Shown piece by piece: positions 6,820 to 16,607 of a stretch of 47,015 nt of DNA. Position numbers and translations under genes: made by a program. This DNA is from Phycisphaerales bacterium (lineage in GTDB: Bacteria > Planctomycetota > Phycisphaerae > Phycisphaerales > SM1A02): positions 1 to 47,015 of the forward strand of contig SIAA01000013.1 in NCBI GenBank assembly GCA_009692045.1, in the 5' to 3' direction. The notes beneath the pieces are model-generated. The model saw nothing but the letters and a program-made list of their open reading frames with translations, was not told the DNA's origin and searched no databases. The number at the start of each line of letters is the position of its first letter. Positions within the stretch are counted from its first letter, which is position 1.

Positions 6820-8811
6820 CTAGTGCCAGTTGGAGAGCAACAGGCTCAAGTCATCGCCGTTGGTAAGGCCATCCCCATCGATATCGCCAATCGGCGTTCC
6901 CCACGCCGCGAGCAAGAAAGAGAGATCGTGGCCGTCGATCAAGCCATCATGATTCAAGTCAACATTCTCATGGCACATGTCGAGGCGTCCATCGTTGTTG
7001 AGGTCGAGAGCCGGCTCATCGATGATTTCACAGGAGTCAAGCCATCCGTTGTTGTTGCAGTCCCGAGTGGCATCGCCGCTTATCTCCAGAGCATCATCGA
7101 TCCCATTTTCATTGCAGTCAGCTGATAGTGAGTAGATGAACACCATCCCCGACGCACCGCCGCCGATGTCGCTCATTGGTGCGCTGACAGCGAGTGAGGT
7201 TCCATGCAGGGCGATCGCTCGTCCATAGGTATCGAACGCACCGGCTATGTCGGCTGTCAGTACAGCCTGCCGATTCCAGGACCCATTGCCTCTTCGAATG
7301 AAAACCTCGGCTGACCCGGCATCGATTATCGCTGAGCCCTCCGGCCCAATGTCAGCGTTCCATGCGCCGATGACGGCGCGAGGTCCGGAAACTGCGAGAT
7401 GCCAGCCGAAGCGCGCCTCAGCTTCGATGTTGGCGCTGACCAGTGGAGAGCTGCCAAAGAGCCAGGTGCCGTCACTGGCGAGAGTGCAGGTGTAGGCACA
7501 TCCACAGTTGACGACACCGCTGATATCCCTTCCCTGAGCCGAGATCAGAAGCGAGTTGCCATCGCTGGAGACAGCCTCACCGAACAGGTCGTTGGCGGCT
7601 CCATCTGGTGCCGTGATCTGGGCGCTATGTATCCACAATCCATCGACTTCAACAAACTCGTGAACAGACCCCTGGTTGCTCACGGTGCCGACATCATCTC
7701 TAGGGGCTCCCACAAACAGGCGGCCACCATCAACGGTCACAGCTTCGCCGAACCGATCACCAGCCGCCAACGCCGGAGACTGAAGTGACTGCACTTCAAT
7801 CCATCCACCAAGCCCATCGGAGTGAAACACGGCCAGACGGCCCGAATCTGTGGCACCAAAGTTCGAGCGCGGGATGCCAATGAAGATCCAATCGTCAAAG
7901 GCAGCGACTGCCCATCCGGCCAAATCATCGGCATCAAGGGCGGCCGGTGCAATCACCATAGGTTCGCTCCACTGCCCATCAATGGCACGCTCGATCGCGT
8001 AGGCACCCCCCGAATCGGCTCCGGCGGGGGTATCTCGATAGGGAGCACCGATCACGGCCAGATTGCGGTGTGTAGCAATGGCGCGCCCGAATTTGTCGCC
8101 CGATTGACCATCAGGTGCGGTTATGTGTGCATTGAGCTGCCAGGCTCCAGTTGAGGTCTTGCGATACGCGTCCACCGCACCGGCAGCGGGCGCGCTCGAG
8201 CCAGCAGCAACGGATGCCCCGATCAACATGGCATCGTCACTCATTGCCAAGCCCACACCGAACTCGCTGCCACTTACAGGAAGAGATGAACTCTGCAGAA
8301 CTTGAGTGTTACAGATCTTGCGTGTGTAGCTCAAATTGGCCTGCGCGGATCCCAAGCTGCCCTGACAGTCATAGCCGACATCGCTTGATGCAACGATTCG
8401 GATCGTTGCGTAACCCTCAGGCACGAGGAGACTGAAGTAGCTGCCCGAGATGGTGATATCGGCCTGGCTATCGACGCAAGAGACACCCGAGGATGCGGTG
8501 CCAATTAAGGTCCCATTCAGATAGACCGAGACGAATTCAAGAGCCGGATTATCGAAGTCTCCGCGCAGCCGCAATCGAACTGTCACATCGCCGGAGGGTT
8601 CTGGAACTCCCCATGACGAACTCTCATATCCGGTGTACGACAATGGCACCCCCGAGAAGCTCCTGACAAATGGGCAATCAGCTCGCGCCTCTGTTGAGAG
8701 CGCGGTGCTGGTAACGACAGCAAGCACTGTGCTGCAGTGCCTCGCCGCGATGAACGATTTGACGACTCTTGAAAACATAGTTGGCGCTCTCGAAACCGAT
8801 GGATCCGACAT
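6820..8811 (-). CDS. Secreted seven-bladed FG-GAP-like propeller with dockerin-type tail
   Basis: 663 residues. ATG 8811 and ATG 8778 are both possible; the signal peptide (VLAVVTSTALSTEARA) follows the second. Residues about 45-155 form a beta-rich domain. Then come seven copies of an FG-GAP-like strand pair: GSEFGVGLAM, GDKFGRAIAT, DDLAGWAVAA, GDRFGEAVTV, NDLFGEAVSS, EARFGWHLAV and FDTYGRAIAL, each followed by a (V/L)xIGAP-like strand, as in integrin-type propellers. The tail has DCNENGIDD and DCNNNGWLD repeats and then two EF-hand-type loops, DLNHDGLIDGHDLSFLL and DIDGDGLTNGDDLSLLL, as in type I dockerins. Such tails are common on secreted planctomycete proteins and may anchor or sort them. 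The protease upstream has the same tail. Molecular role unknown; surface adhesion or structural role is inference. Confidence 0.88.
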   Translation of the reverse strand: MSDPSVSRAPTMFSRVVKSFIAARHCSTVLAVVTSTALSTEARADCPFVRSFSGVPLSYTGYESSSWGVPEPSGDVTVRLRLRGDFDNPALEFVSVYLNGTLIGTASSGVSCVDSQADITISGSYFSLLVPEGYATIRIVASSDVGYDCQGSLGSAQANLSYTRKICNTQVLQSSSLPVSGSEFGVGLAMSDDAMLIGASVAAGSSAPAAGAVDAYRKTSTGAWQLNAHITAPDGQSGDKFGRAIATHRNLAVIGAPYRDTPAGADSGGAYAIERAIDGQWSEPMVIAPAALDADDLAGWAVAAFDDWIFIGIPRSNFGATDSGRLAVFHSDGLGGWIEVQSLQSPALAAGDRFGEAVTVDGGRLFVGAPRDDVGTVSNQGSVHEFVEVDGLWIHSAQITAPDGAANDLFGEAVSSDGNSLLISAQGRDISGVVNCGCAYTCTLASDGTWLFGSSPLVSANIEAEARFGWHLAVSGPRAVIGAWNADIGPEGSAIIDAGSAEVFIRRGNGSWNRQAVLTADIAGAFDTYGRAIALHGTSLAVSAPMSDIGGGASGMVFIYSLSADCNENGIDDALEISGDATRDCNNNGWLDSCEIIDEPALDLNNDGRLDMCHENVDLNHDGLIDGHDLSFLLAAWGTPIGDIDGDGLTNGDDLSLLLSNWH

Positions 8812-8981
8812 CCAATCAATACGATGCGCCCAGATACTCCGCCCTATTTTCTGAAAGACTTGTAAAAATATAGTGTGTGGATAGCCAGTAGGCGCCCGCA
8901 GCCTGCAAACCCCGCTGAGCGGTTATGGGATTGCCCAGTGTTATAGGTCTGCCTAGCTGATCGCCTTCACTAACTCGCGAA

Positions 8982-11780
8982 TCAGGACCAGTTAGCGACT
9001 TGAATGGCCAGATCTACTCCGTCGGTCACGCCATCGCCGTTGATGTCTCCTCCTGCGCTAGAGCCGAAAGCTCCTAGAAGGATCGCCATGTCGGTGCCGT
9101 TGACTAGACCGTCACCATCGAGATCGCCGGGGATGCTCGGTGCGGAGCACTGCAGACCTGTGATCTCCACATCATCGATCGCCGCTTCTACGAGTGAACC
9201 AGAACCAAAGTCCTGAGCGCGAACTCGGAACCGAACACTCGCGGTAGGAGCCACGAAGTTCGACACTCGATAGGTCTTCTTCACCCAGGCATTGGTACTG
9301 CCATCGGTGGGGATGGTCTCCAGCGCCACCCACGTGGTGCCGCCGTTGTTAGAGATTTCTATGGGCAGCACATCTGCTGCCGCGCCGCCGCCGGTGTTAT
9401 TGGAGTACCACAGCCAGAAGGAGAGGTCAGCACCCGATTGCCCTGCCATGTTGTAAGTTGGCGAAGTCAGCGTGGTGATGCCGCCGTCGATATCATTACT
9501 GCCTGCGCCACCGCTTACATGTTGACCGGTGATCCAGCAGTTCGTGCCGGCCGCCGTGTGGTCATCGCCAGGCTGGGCACTGGTTGCGACAGGATCGGCG
9601 TTGACCCAAATGCCAGTAGTAGCAGCATCATCAGACGCGCCAACTACCCATCCACCACTCGTTTCACAGTAATCAGAGACTAGAGTTTCCACCCCAGTCG
9701 CGCTGCTAGCGGCATAGACCAAAGTCGGAGCAGTCAGTGGACTTGCCACCACTCCACCATTCGAGTTCGAGGTGAAGTAGTACTGCAAGGCTGACCCGCA
9801 GGTGGTGGCGGGAATCTGCACGGTGTAGGAGTTAGAAACTGTCTGCGTCATGTTCACCACCGCATAGGCACCGGTTCCGCCCACGCGCCAATACAGCTTG
9901 CCCGTACCGGCAACTGGAGTCGAACCATTGGTAGCGACTTGCATGGAAATCGTTGTGTTGCCCGCGGGGGATACCAAAGCTGGCAGCCCTCCCGGGAAGG
10001 TGAAGGAAAGAGGAGAAATCATCGGCCCAGGGAGCCCGTGGGCGCTGAAGCCGGAGTTGATCTGCGCAAAGTGCGGCGATCCATTAGAGAGGTTGCCGTC
10101 GTTATCGTCGAGGGTGAGCCAATCGATCGTGATGTCGGCGTTAATCAGGCTTCCGGTATGGAGCAGGATCGAGTTCACCGCCAGATTAGCCAGCACGTCG
10201 CGGAAGTTAGGAACTCCTGCTCCGTACAGATACTGGCGCACATCCCACACGCAACCGGAAAGCAACTGCCCGCAGGCGTGGATCTCGCTGCCGCAAGTGG
10301 AGCATCCGGAGGCGCTGTACATGCAAGTATTGTTGGCATCACGAATACCGGAGGAACAGGACTGGAATCCGATGCCCACAGAGGTGTTCTCAGTGATGAG
10401 CAATCCCATCACATCGCCTAAACCTTCGCCATAGGCACCTTGGCCGCTGCCTGCGACCGCGACCAGGTGATGGCCATACTCGTGGTGGACCACTGACGAG
10501 AATGCCGTGTTGTTGCAGCCGCCTCCCGAGGAGTAAAAGTTGATCGATGTGCCGTTGTAGTAGGCATTGCAGGTGGATGCCAGGTTCACATTCACGGGGA
10601 AACTGGTCTGGCCGGCAATGGTTGGATAGTTAGGGTTGTAGGCGAGAGTGAAGTCTCGAACCACATTCGAGTGCAGGTAGGCGTTGACGGCCGCGCGAGA
10701 CTGCTCACTCGAGTTTGCCGCATTGAACAGGAATGATGCGGTGCCGTTGCCGGGAGCGTCGGTTGTCAGAGACTCATTGCTGCCACTCTGGTTGTAGGTA
10801 ACGAAATACTGTCCGCCTACCGAGGCTGACAAACTCACTGTTTCCGTTCCGATTGCGGTGGCATCGAACTGTCCCAGCGAGTTGGCAAATGAACTGCCGT
10901 TGGGACCAGTCACTGACACATATGGAAGGGGTGTCGAGGTCTCGAGGCCACAGGCATCTGCGGCCGGCCCCACCGTGGCCATGCCACTAACCACACCAGT
11001 TACGTTGTAGCAAATCTGGTCTTCTTCGAAGAGCACCTCGCCGGATTCGACATCGGCGACATAGAGGAGTTTCTGCAAGTCGATACCAGCGACGCCACGC
11101 TCGATGATGAAACTAACGGCGAGGCGTGGCGCAACCGATTCGTTATCCGTACCCGCAAAGATCACCATCTGGGGGCTCGTGATCGCAGGCGCGTCACGGA
11201 ACTGAGCCAGGGCGCCCTTGGCATAGACGCGCGAATCCAGCCGAGAGGGAGGCAGAGCCTTCCCGCGCACGCTGTCGGCAAACCCGCCGAGGTCGCGCAG
11301 ATCGGCTGCCGCGAGCACGAGGGGGAAACCGGCCTCGTTGCGAACAAGCAACTTGAGCTGACTGCGAAACACCGGGATGCCCTCAACCTGCTGAGTGAAC
11401 GCCACCAACATGAACTCGTACGAGCCTGATTCATCATTCCACTTCACGGGCTGAATGTGGCGGCTGTCATCGAATGGTCCGATGGGAACAAGGTGCTTGG
11501 CTGGCACGCCGAACATTCCGGAGTGCTGAGTCACGAACCGATTCGCGGTATCAACTGGGCTGGAACCTGAACCGAATGGCACGCCGTATACGCGGGTGAT
11601 CCGACCTGACGACTCGCTGAATGACACGCCGGGCGAGTGAGCCTCAAGTGTGTTGATGATCGGGGACGCAGAGGTTCCGTTCACCACTGTTGGCGAGACC
11701 AGTTCTGAGGAAAACGCCAGCGCAGAGAGTGTCAGGATGGTGCTAAGGGTGATCGTCGCGGCAGCACGTGTTGTGGGCAT
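8982..11780 (-). CDS. Secreted M36-like (fungalysin/thermolysin-type) metalloprotease with dockerin-type tail
   Basis: 932 residues. Signal peptide at the start (TITLSTILTLSALAFS). Residues about 60-260 form an FTP-type propeptide. The catalytic domain has VHHEYGHHL, where His433, Glu434 and His437 form the HExxH zinc site, followed by GEGLGD with Glu452 as the probable third ligand; this pattern (HEYGH, then GEGxxD) matches family M36. Many Cys lie just after (CSSGIRDANNTCMYSASGC), suggesting disulfides. Two beta-sandwich regions follow, one with a jelly-roll look (about residues 690-875). The C-terminus has two EF-hand loops, DLDGDGLVNGTDMAILL and DINGDGVTDGVDLAIQV, of dockerin type. Catalytic residues are intact. 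Probable role is extracellular protein digestion; substrate unknown. 170 bases separate it from the propeller gene downstream. Confidence 0.9.
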   Translation of the reverse strand: MPTTRAAATITLSTILTLSALAFSSELVSPTVVNGTSASPIINTLEAHSPGVSFSESSGRITRVYGVPFGSGSSPVDTANRFVTQHSGMFGVPAKHLVPIGPFDDSRHIQPVKWNDESGSYEFMLVAFTQQVEGIPVFRSQLKLLVRNEAGFPLVLAAADLRDLGGFADSVRGKALPPSRLDSRVYAKGALAQFRDAPAITSPQMVIFAGTDNESVAPRLAVSFIIERGVAGIDLQKLLYVADVESGEVLFEEDQICYNVTGVVSGMATVGPAADACGLETSTPLPYVSVTGPNGSSFANSLGQFDATAIGTETVSLSASVGGQYFVTYNQSGSNESLTTDAPGNGTASFLFNAANSSEQSRAAVNAYLHSNVVRDFTLAYNPNYPTIAGQTSFPVNVNLASTCNAYYNGTSINFYSSGGGCNNTAFSSVVHHEYGHHLVAVAGSGQGAYGEGLGDVMGLLITENTSVGIGFQSCSSGIRDANNTCMYSASGCSTCGSEIHACGQLLSGCVWDVRQYLYGAGVPNFRDVLANLAVNSILLHTGSLINADITIDWLTLDDNDGNLSNGSPHFAQINSGFSAHGLPGPMISPLSFTFPGGLPALVSPAGNTTISMQVATNGSTPVAGTGKLYWRVGGTGAYAVVNMTQTVSNSYTVQIPATTCGSALQYYFTSNSNGGVVASPLTAPTLVYAASSATGVETLVSDYCETSGGWVVGASDDAATTGIWVNADPVATSAQPGDDHTAAGTNCWITGQHVSGGAGSNDIDGGITTLTSPTYNMAGQSGADLSFWLWYSNNTGGGAAADVLPIEISNNGGTTWVALETIPTDGSTNAWVKKTYRVSNFVAPTASVRFRVRAQDFGSGSLVEAAIDDVEITGLQCSAPSIPGDLDGDGLVNGTDMAILLGAFGSSAGGDINGDGVTDGVDLAIQVANWS

Positions 11781-12009
11781 CTGTGGTTCCAGGCGGGTGG
11801 GGTGGTCAGGATTAGCCGATTCCGATGGTCGTTCGCCAAGTGGGGGCGCGAGTGCACGCCTGATATATGTTTAGCCCAAAGGCGGAAAAGACAAGCAAGA
11901 ATAGGCGAGTACCAATCAAAAAGCCACAATTGGGTGTGCATTTGGGGAGTTTGGGACACCTAACCCTGGGGATGCCCGAGCTCACTGTTTTGCATAGCCT
12001 TGACCAGCC

Positions 12010-12486
12010 ATGGGTAAAGAGAAAGGAGCTCGAGAACCGACCATCGAGAATAGGCGGGCGAGGCACGACTATTCGATCGGCGACACCATCGAATGCGGCC
12101 TTGAGCTTCTCGGAACTGAGATCAAGTCGATCAGGGATGGCCATGTATCTCTGGGGGAGGGCTGGGTCCTGGCGCAGGAGGTGCCTCCTACTGCAGAACT
12201 TCATGGAGTCCACATCGAGGTCTATGCGCCGGCTGGTGCGGCGCGTCAGCATGAGCCCACCCGGGTTCGGCGCCTGCTAGTTCACAGGCGAGAGATCGTG
12301 CGTCTGGCAACTGAGGTAAAGGCCAAGGGTGTCACACTGGTTCCGCTGAAGATTTACTTCGTTCGGGGACGGGCCAAACTTCTAGTAGGAATCGCCACGG
12401 GGCGGCGCAAAGAGGACAAGCGGCAAGCCATCAAGGAGCGCGAGACCAAGCGTGAGATAGATCGGGCAATGAACAAGCGTCGCTAG
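12010..12486 (+). CDS. smpB: SsrA-binding protein SmpB
   Basis: 158 residues. The N-terminus has ENRRARHDYSIGDTIECGLELLGTEIKSIR and later VPLKIYFVRGRAKLLVGIATGRR, the core of SmpB's OB-fold, and the C-terminal tail is basic (KRQAIKERETKREIDRAM), as needed to mimic the missing tRNA stem in the decoding site. SmpB binds tmRNA and delivers it to stalled ribosomes (trans-translation). Residues about 62-95 (AELHGVHIEVYAPAG...) replace the usual AYAxxxxGELWLxxxHI block with a rather diverged version. No tmRNA gene was found in the window. The gene converges on the dehydrogenase gene and their ends overlap by four bases. Confidence 0.92.
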   Translation: MGKEKGAREPTIENRRARHDYSIGDTIECGLELLGTEIKSIRDGHVSLGEGWVLAQEVPPTAELHGVHIEVYAPAGAARQHEPTRVRRLLVHRREIVRLATEVKAKGVTLVPLKIYFVRGRAKLLVGIATGRRKEDKRQAIKERETKREIDRAMNKRR

Positions 12487-13235
12487 CGCAGCGATTCGGT
12501 GTCGATCACGACGGCGCGTCCCTCATCCTCGGCTCGCCGACCTTCGATGCAATCCAGAACTATCCGGGCCACCTCGTCGGGAGAGAGGCAGTTCGCAGGC
12601 GGCGCTTGCCGGGTGTCGAAGAGTGTCCGCATGGATGCGGTCTCGGCAAGGCCCACATCAAGAGCAAAGCACCTAATCCCCAGCCCTCTGGCTTCGACCG
12701 CTGCCGAGCGCATGTATGAATCCATGGCGGCCTTGCTCGCGGCGTAGGCAAAGAATCCAGGAAAGGGATCGAATGCCGCCTTGCTTGAGATGTTGATGAT
12801 GCATCCACTCTTGCGTTGGCAGAAGCCGGCCCAGCAGGCAAGGGTCAGGTCGGCAGCTGAAAACGCGTTGTTGCGCATGGTTTCGCGCACCAGCTGCGGG
12901 GTGGTGGCACTCATGCTCGCGCTGGGCATCGTTCCCGCATTGTTTATGAGATTGTCAATGGGGCCTAGTTCAGCCTGCACTCTCTCGACGATGGCGTAGG
13001 CCAAGTCGGGGTCCCCGAGAGTGCCTTCAACAATTAGCGAGTTCCGTGGCCACTGGCTGAAGTCGCGAGCCGCGCCGCGGGAATGAGCCAGCGATTCGAT
13101 TTCTTGGACGACACCTTCCAGCTTTGTTCGAGTGCGGCCGCTCAGCGCCACTAAATGCCCTTGTGCTGCAAGGAGCATGGCGGTTGCCCGGCCGATTCCC
13201 GTTCCGGCTCCTGTGATCAGGGAAACAGCGGGCAA
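12483..13235 (-). CDS. Short-chain dehydrogenase/reductase
   Basis: 250 residues with a complete classical SDR signature: TGAGTGIG at residues 8-15 (cofactor binding), NNAG at 98-101, a Ser at 150/151 (NISS) and Tyr164-x3-Lys168 (YAASK). Oxidises or reduces an alcohol/carbonyl with NAD(P); LSGRTR after the second strand, with Arg, hints at NADPH. The substrate cannot be told. It starts seven bases after the stop of the site-2 protease gene and is the last gene of the rng-dxr-rseP run, so it is probably cotranscribed. Its end overlaps that of smpB. Confidence 0.87.
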   Translation of the reverse strand: MPAVSLITGAGTGIGRATAMLLAAQGHLVALSGRTRTKLEGVVQEIESLAHSRGAARDFSQWPRNSLIVEGTLGDPDLAYAIVERVQAELGPIDNLINNAGTMPSASMSATTPQLVRETMRNNAFSAADLTLACWAGFCQRKSGCIINISSKAAFDPFPGFFAYAASKAAMDSYMRSAAVEARGLGIRCFALDVGLAETASMRTLFDTRQAPPANCLSPDEVARIVLDCIEGRRAEDEGRAVVIDTESLR

Positions 13236-13242
13236 TGGAGCA

Positions 13243-15408
13243 TCATCCGATCAGGCGGGCAATGTCGTTGTAGAAAGTAATGAGGAATACGCCGCCTAGG
13301 AGGGCGATTCCCGCCATCGTTGCGATGTTCTGGAACGCCGCCGATGGCGCCTTGCCCGACAACTTCTCATAGCACAGGAAGAGCATGTGACCACCATCAA
13401 CCACCGGCAGAGGCAGGAAGTTAAGAACCGCAAGATTGACGCTGATCATCGCAAGGAAGAACATTAGGTAGGTCGGACCTCGATCTGCGGCGCGTGTCCC
13501 GATGTGCACGATTCCCACCGGCCCCCGTAACTGCTCTACCCCGACAGTGCCGCGGAAGAGTCGATCAAGAGTGAGATAGGTGAGCACGGCGACCTTCCAC
13601 GACTCGTGCAACCCCATTTGCACCGCTGTGATGGGATTGCCATTGGCGCTGAGTGTGACAAGCAGCGGCTCGAACCAAATCTCTTCGATAGGAACACTCC
13701 AGCCGATGGAGTCGATCGCAGTTTGCTGCGGCGCACTCACATGGATTTCGGCGGAGACAGCGGCGGCTGTGGCATCAGCGGAGGGGAAACGCGCCGTCAC
13801 AGCCACCGAAGTGCCGTCGACTTGTGTCGTGGTTGCCGAGGCTGCTGTGGCCGCTGCGGTTGAGTTTCGTAGTGCACCCAAAATATCTAGCCAGTTGGAG
13901 ACGGGCTTCCCATTGACCGATTCGATTCGAGTCAGCGGGGGAAACCGCAGCGCAGCCGCGGGCGTGGTTTCATCCGATCCATCCGGCCCAAGCAAAGTGG
14001 AGTATGTCTGGCCGATTGTGGGATTACTCCAAGCCGGAGAAAGCATCACGCCCAGCATTCCCCTGCGATCGACGGTAGCCTCAACCAGCACCTGCTGCCC
14101 CAGCCGATCCACGGTCAGGCTGATGGTCTTGCCGGCATGTGCTTGAGCGTGGGCTCGAAGCTGACCAGCATCGGGGCCGACCGTATCACCTACGCGCAAG
14201 ATCATGTCGCCTATGACAAGCGCCCCAAATGCTGAGGAGTCGGGCGAAACCAACTCGATCCGCAGCAAGGGAGCCCAGCCGAGAAGACCAAGACTTCCCC
14301 GATCTTCCGCTCGCGAGGCGCCATCAATCTGCGTGGGCCACTCAGGAACTACCGATAGCAACAGCGCGACTGAAGCAGATTCCGTAACTCCTGAACCGCG
14401 AGAGAGCTTCCAAGTTGTAAGGAATGGATTGCCCTGCGACTCCCGAGCACCTTGTCGAAGCGAGGCATATGAACTCGCGTTCACTCCGTTGACTGAAAGG
14501 AGGTTCGCACTCAGAGTTCTCCCGGCGAAAACCGCTTCACTTGGGGCGCCGCCATCAACTAACCATTCTGCTGGGAGGTTGGCACAGTTCCCCGCGTTCG
14601 ACCAGAATCCCGCCCGCAACAGGGCGCGATAGACGCTAGGTCCCGTCTCGGCGGTCAGGTCGAGCGTGCAGCCACTAGCAGGCCACGCGCCCAGCGCCCG
14701 CATGCCTCCGTCCTGTTTCGGAGTGGCTGCAATCACCTGCGGTGTGCCAGCGCGATCTACATCGATGGTCAGGCGCTGGTCTTCTGTGCTCAATGCCGAA
14801 GCAATCTGCAGATCTGCGAAAGTCTGGATCGGTGCTCCATCAATGGCAACGATGCGGTCGCCCGCCTTCAACCCCGCCGCCGCCCCCGCGCCGTTTGCCT
14901 GGAGGGCGCCGATTACCGGCGCTTCAAAGCGAACACCCACCATGAAGGCCACGATGAACATGATGAACGCGGTGATGATGTTGGCGATGACGCCGCCACT
15001 GATGACCACCATGCGCTTCCCTATGGGCGCGTGTTGGTAACTGCGAACATGATTGCTGGTTGCGCCTGGGTTCAGATCATCCTGCCCGAGCATCTGCACG
15101 AAGCCGCCGAGGGGCAGAGCGCGCAGGGTGTATTCCGTTTCATTGATCCCGGCCGAGGCCAGCTCCTCATCGGTCACTTCAATGGGCGGCTTCCCGAATC
15201 TCGCCACGATGGCGCGGGTGGTTGTGCCAACTTTGAGGCCGATCCCTCCCCGATATGAGACCACAACAGGCCCCATGCCAATGGCGAAGTTCTCGCATCT
15301 GATTCCCGCCCACTTGGCGGCGAGCAGATGCCCGAGTTCGTGAATGACTATGAGAAAACCGAACCCCAGAATCACGAATAGCAGATTGGCGCCAGCGAGG
15401 AAGTCCAT
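13243..15408 (-). CDS. rseP: Site-2 metalloprotease of RseP family (M50) with extra PDZ domains
   Basis: 721 residues, much longer than the roughly 450 of E. coli RseP. The first membrane helix carries HELGH (His23, Glu24, His27). A second membrane segment lies at about residues 135-158, and the C-terminal NFLPLPVVDGGHML (NxxPxPxxDG) near residue 668 completes the zinc site. Between them are one clear PDZ domain (about 165-245, AAAGLKAGDRIVAIDG), a second (about 375-455, FGALVIGDMILRVGD) and a degenerate third (about 470-530, TRIESVNGKPVSNWLDIL). The family cleaves transmembrane segments, classically anti-sigma factors after a first cut, and signal-peptide remnants. The window holds one sigma/anti-sigma pair (26327-27886) but nothing links them. 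The gene follows dxr by 45 bases, as often seen in bacteria. Confidence 0.93.
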   Translation of the reverse strand: MDFLAGANLLFVILGFGFLIVIHELGHLLAAKWAGIRCENFAIGMGPVVVSYRGGIGLKVGTTTRAIVARFGKPPIEVTDEELASAGINETEYTLRALPLGGFVQMLGQDDLNPGATSNHVRSYQHAPIGKRMVVISGGVIANIITAFIMFIVAFMVGVRFEAPVIGALQANGAGAAAGLKAGDRIVAIDGAPIQTFADLQIASALSTEDQRLTIDVDRAGTPQVIAATPKQDGGMRALGAWPASGCTLDLTAETGPSVYRALLRAGFWSNAGNCANLPAEWLVDGGAPSEAVFAGRTLSANLLSVNGVNASSYASLRQGARESQGNPFLTTWKLSRGSGVTESASVALLLSVVPEWPTQIDGASRAEDRGSLGLLGWAPLLRIELVSPDSSAFGALVIGDMILRVGDTVGPDAGQLRAHAQAHAGKTISLTVDRLGQQVLVEATVDRRGMLGVMLSPAWSNPTIGQTYSTLLGPDGSDETTPAAALRFPPLTRIESVNGKPVSNWLDILGALRNSTAAATAASATTTQVDGTSVAVTARFPSADATAAAVSAEIHVSAPQQTAIDSIGWSVPIEEIWFEPLLVTLSANGNPITAVQMGLHESWKVAVLTYLTLDRLFRGTVGVEQLRGPVGIVHIGTRAADRGPTYLMFFLAMISVNLAVLNFLPLPVVDGGHMLFLCYEKLSGKAPSAAFQNIATMAGIALLGGVFLITFYNDIARLIG

Positions 15409-15453
15409 TACACGGCAGGGTAGCGCATCGAGTGTCCGGAGCTCACGCGCCGA

Positions 15454-16605
15454 TTACACCAATGACTCGATCTGTCGAGCCGCATAACTGCGCGCCTCCG
15501 CATCAGCGGCCAATACAGCCTCGAGCGAGGAGGCGGGGCCGGACTTTACGGTGCCCAGGGCCTCCGCAGCGATGCGAGCAACCATCGGGAAAGTGATACG
15601 GCCACAAAGAAACGCCTCCACGGCAGTTTCGTTCGCAGCGTTCAGAATCGCGCCTGCCGTGCCCCCGGCACGTATGACCTGGTGCGCGAGGCTGACCGCC
15701 GGGAACCGTTCAGGGTCGATGGCGCTGAACTCAAGTTGTCCCAACTGCGACCACTCCAGCCTCTTCGCGCAACCGAGCACACGCTTCGGCCAAGTGAGGG
15801 CGTACTGGATGGGGAGCTTCATGTCGGGGGGAGAGAGTTGGGCGATAGTGCTGCCATCTACGAACTCAACGAATGAGTGCACAATCGACTGAGGATGAAG
15901 GACAGCATCGATCTGCTCCGCGGCGAGGCCAAAGAGCCAGTGAGCCTCGATGATTTCCAGGGTCTTGTTCATCATCGTCGCCGAGTCGATGGAAACCTTG
16001 CGTCCCATCTTCCAAGTGGGGTGGCGCAGAGCTTGCGCCGGTGTGGCCTGCTCCATCTCTGTGAGCGTGGCCTGGCGAAATGGGCCACCCGAAGCGGTGA
16101 GAACGACGCGAAGAATCTCCTGCTCGCAATCGGAGCTGCGCAAACACTGATGCACCGCACTATGTTCACTGTCGATGGGAAGCAGATTCACATCCATGCG
16201 CCGAGCGGCCTGGGTGACTATCGAGCCCGCGGCAACAAGCGTCTCCTTGTTCGCGAGTGCGATGTGGCAACCCCTCTCAATCGCCGCGAGTGTCGGGGCA
16301 ATCCCCGAGGCACCAACCATGGCACCGACCACGATGTCACCCGGTCTGGCGATGGCATCGATGAGTTGCAGGGCCGACTGCGGCCCGGTGAATGAGCCTG
16401 GGAGAACTGGGCTAGTCGGCGAGGTGATCGCAGTGGGGCAGTTTCCCCAGCGCGCCGACTGTTGGCTGATGAGCGCTTGACTGGAGTAAGCCGCCAGTCC
16501 GACAACTTGAAACTGTTCTTCGCCCTCTCTGTTGAGATGCTCAATCACCTGCAGCGTGCTTACGCCAATCGAGCCTGTTGACCCGAGGACGATCACTCGT
16601 CGCAT
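15454..16605 (-). CDS. dxr: 1-deoxy-D-xylulose 5-phosphate reductoisomerase
   Basis: 383 residues, normal length. The NADPH-binding start VIVLGSTGSIGVSTLQVI, ALANKETLVAAG, the metal and substrate motif DSEHSAVHQCL and SGGPFRQ are all present. Converts DXP to MEP with NADPH, the second step of the non-mevalonate isoprenoid pathway, in the cytosol. It begins two bases after the stop of the RNase E/G gene and precedes rseP; the dxr-rseP order is widespread in bacteria. Confidence 0.97.
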   Translation of the reverse strand: MRRVIVLGSTGSIGVSTLQVIEHLNREGEEQFQVVGLAAYSSQALISQQSARWGNCPTAITSPTSPVLPGSFTGPQSALQLIDAIARPGDIVVGAMVGASGIAPTLAAIERGCHIALANKETLVAAGSIVTQAARRMDVNLLPIDSEHSAVHQCLRSSDCEQEILRVVLTASGGPFRQATLTEMEQATPAQALRHPTWKMGRKVSIDSATMMNKTLEIIEAHWLFGLAAEQIDAVLHPQSIVHSFVEFVDGSTIAQLSPPDMKLPIQYALTWPKRVLGCAKRLEWSQLGQLEFSAIDPERFPAVSLAHQVIRAGGTAGAILNAANETAVEAFLCGRITFPMVARIAAEALGTVKSGPASSLEAVLAADAEARSYAARQIESLV

Positions 16606-16607
16606 GT

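Noticed and set aside
9898-10434. Plus-strand frame of 178 codons opposite the metalloprotease
   Set aside because: Antisense of the catalytic domain, no domain or signal seen; a typical high-GC shadow.
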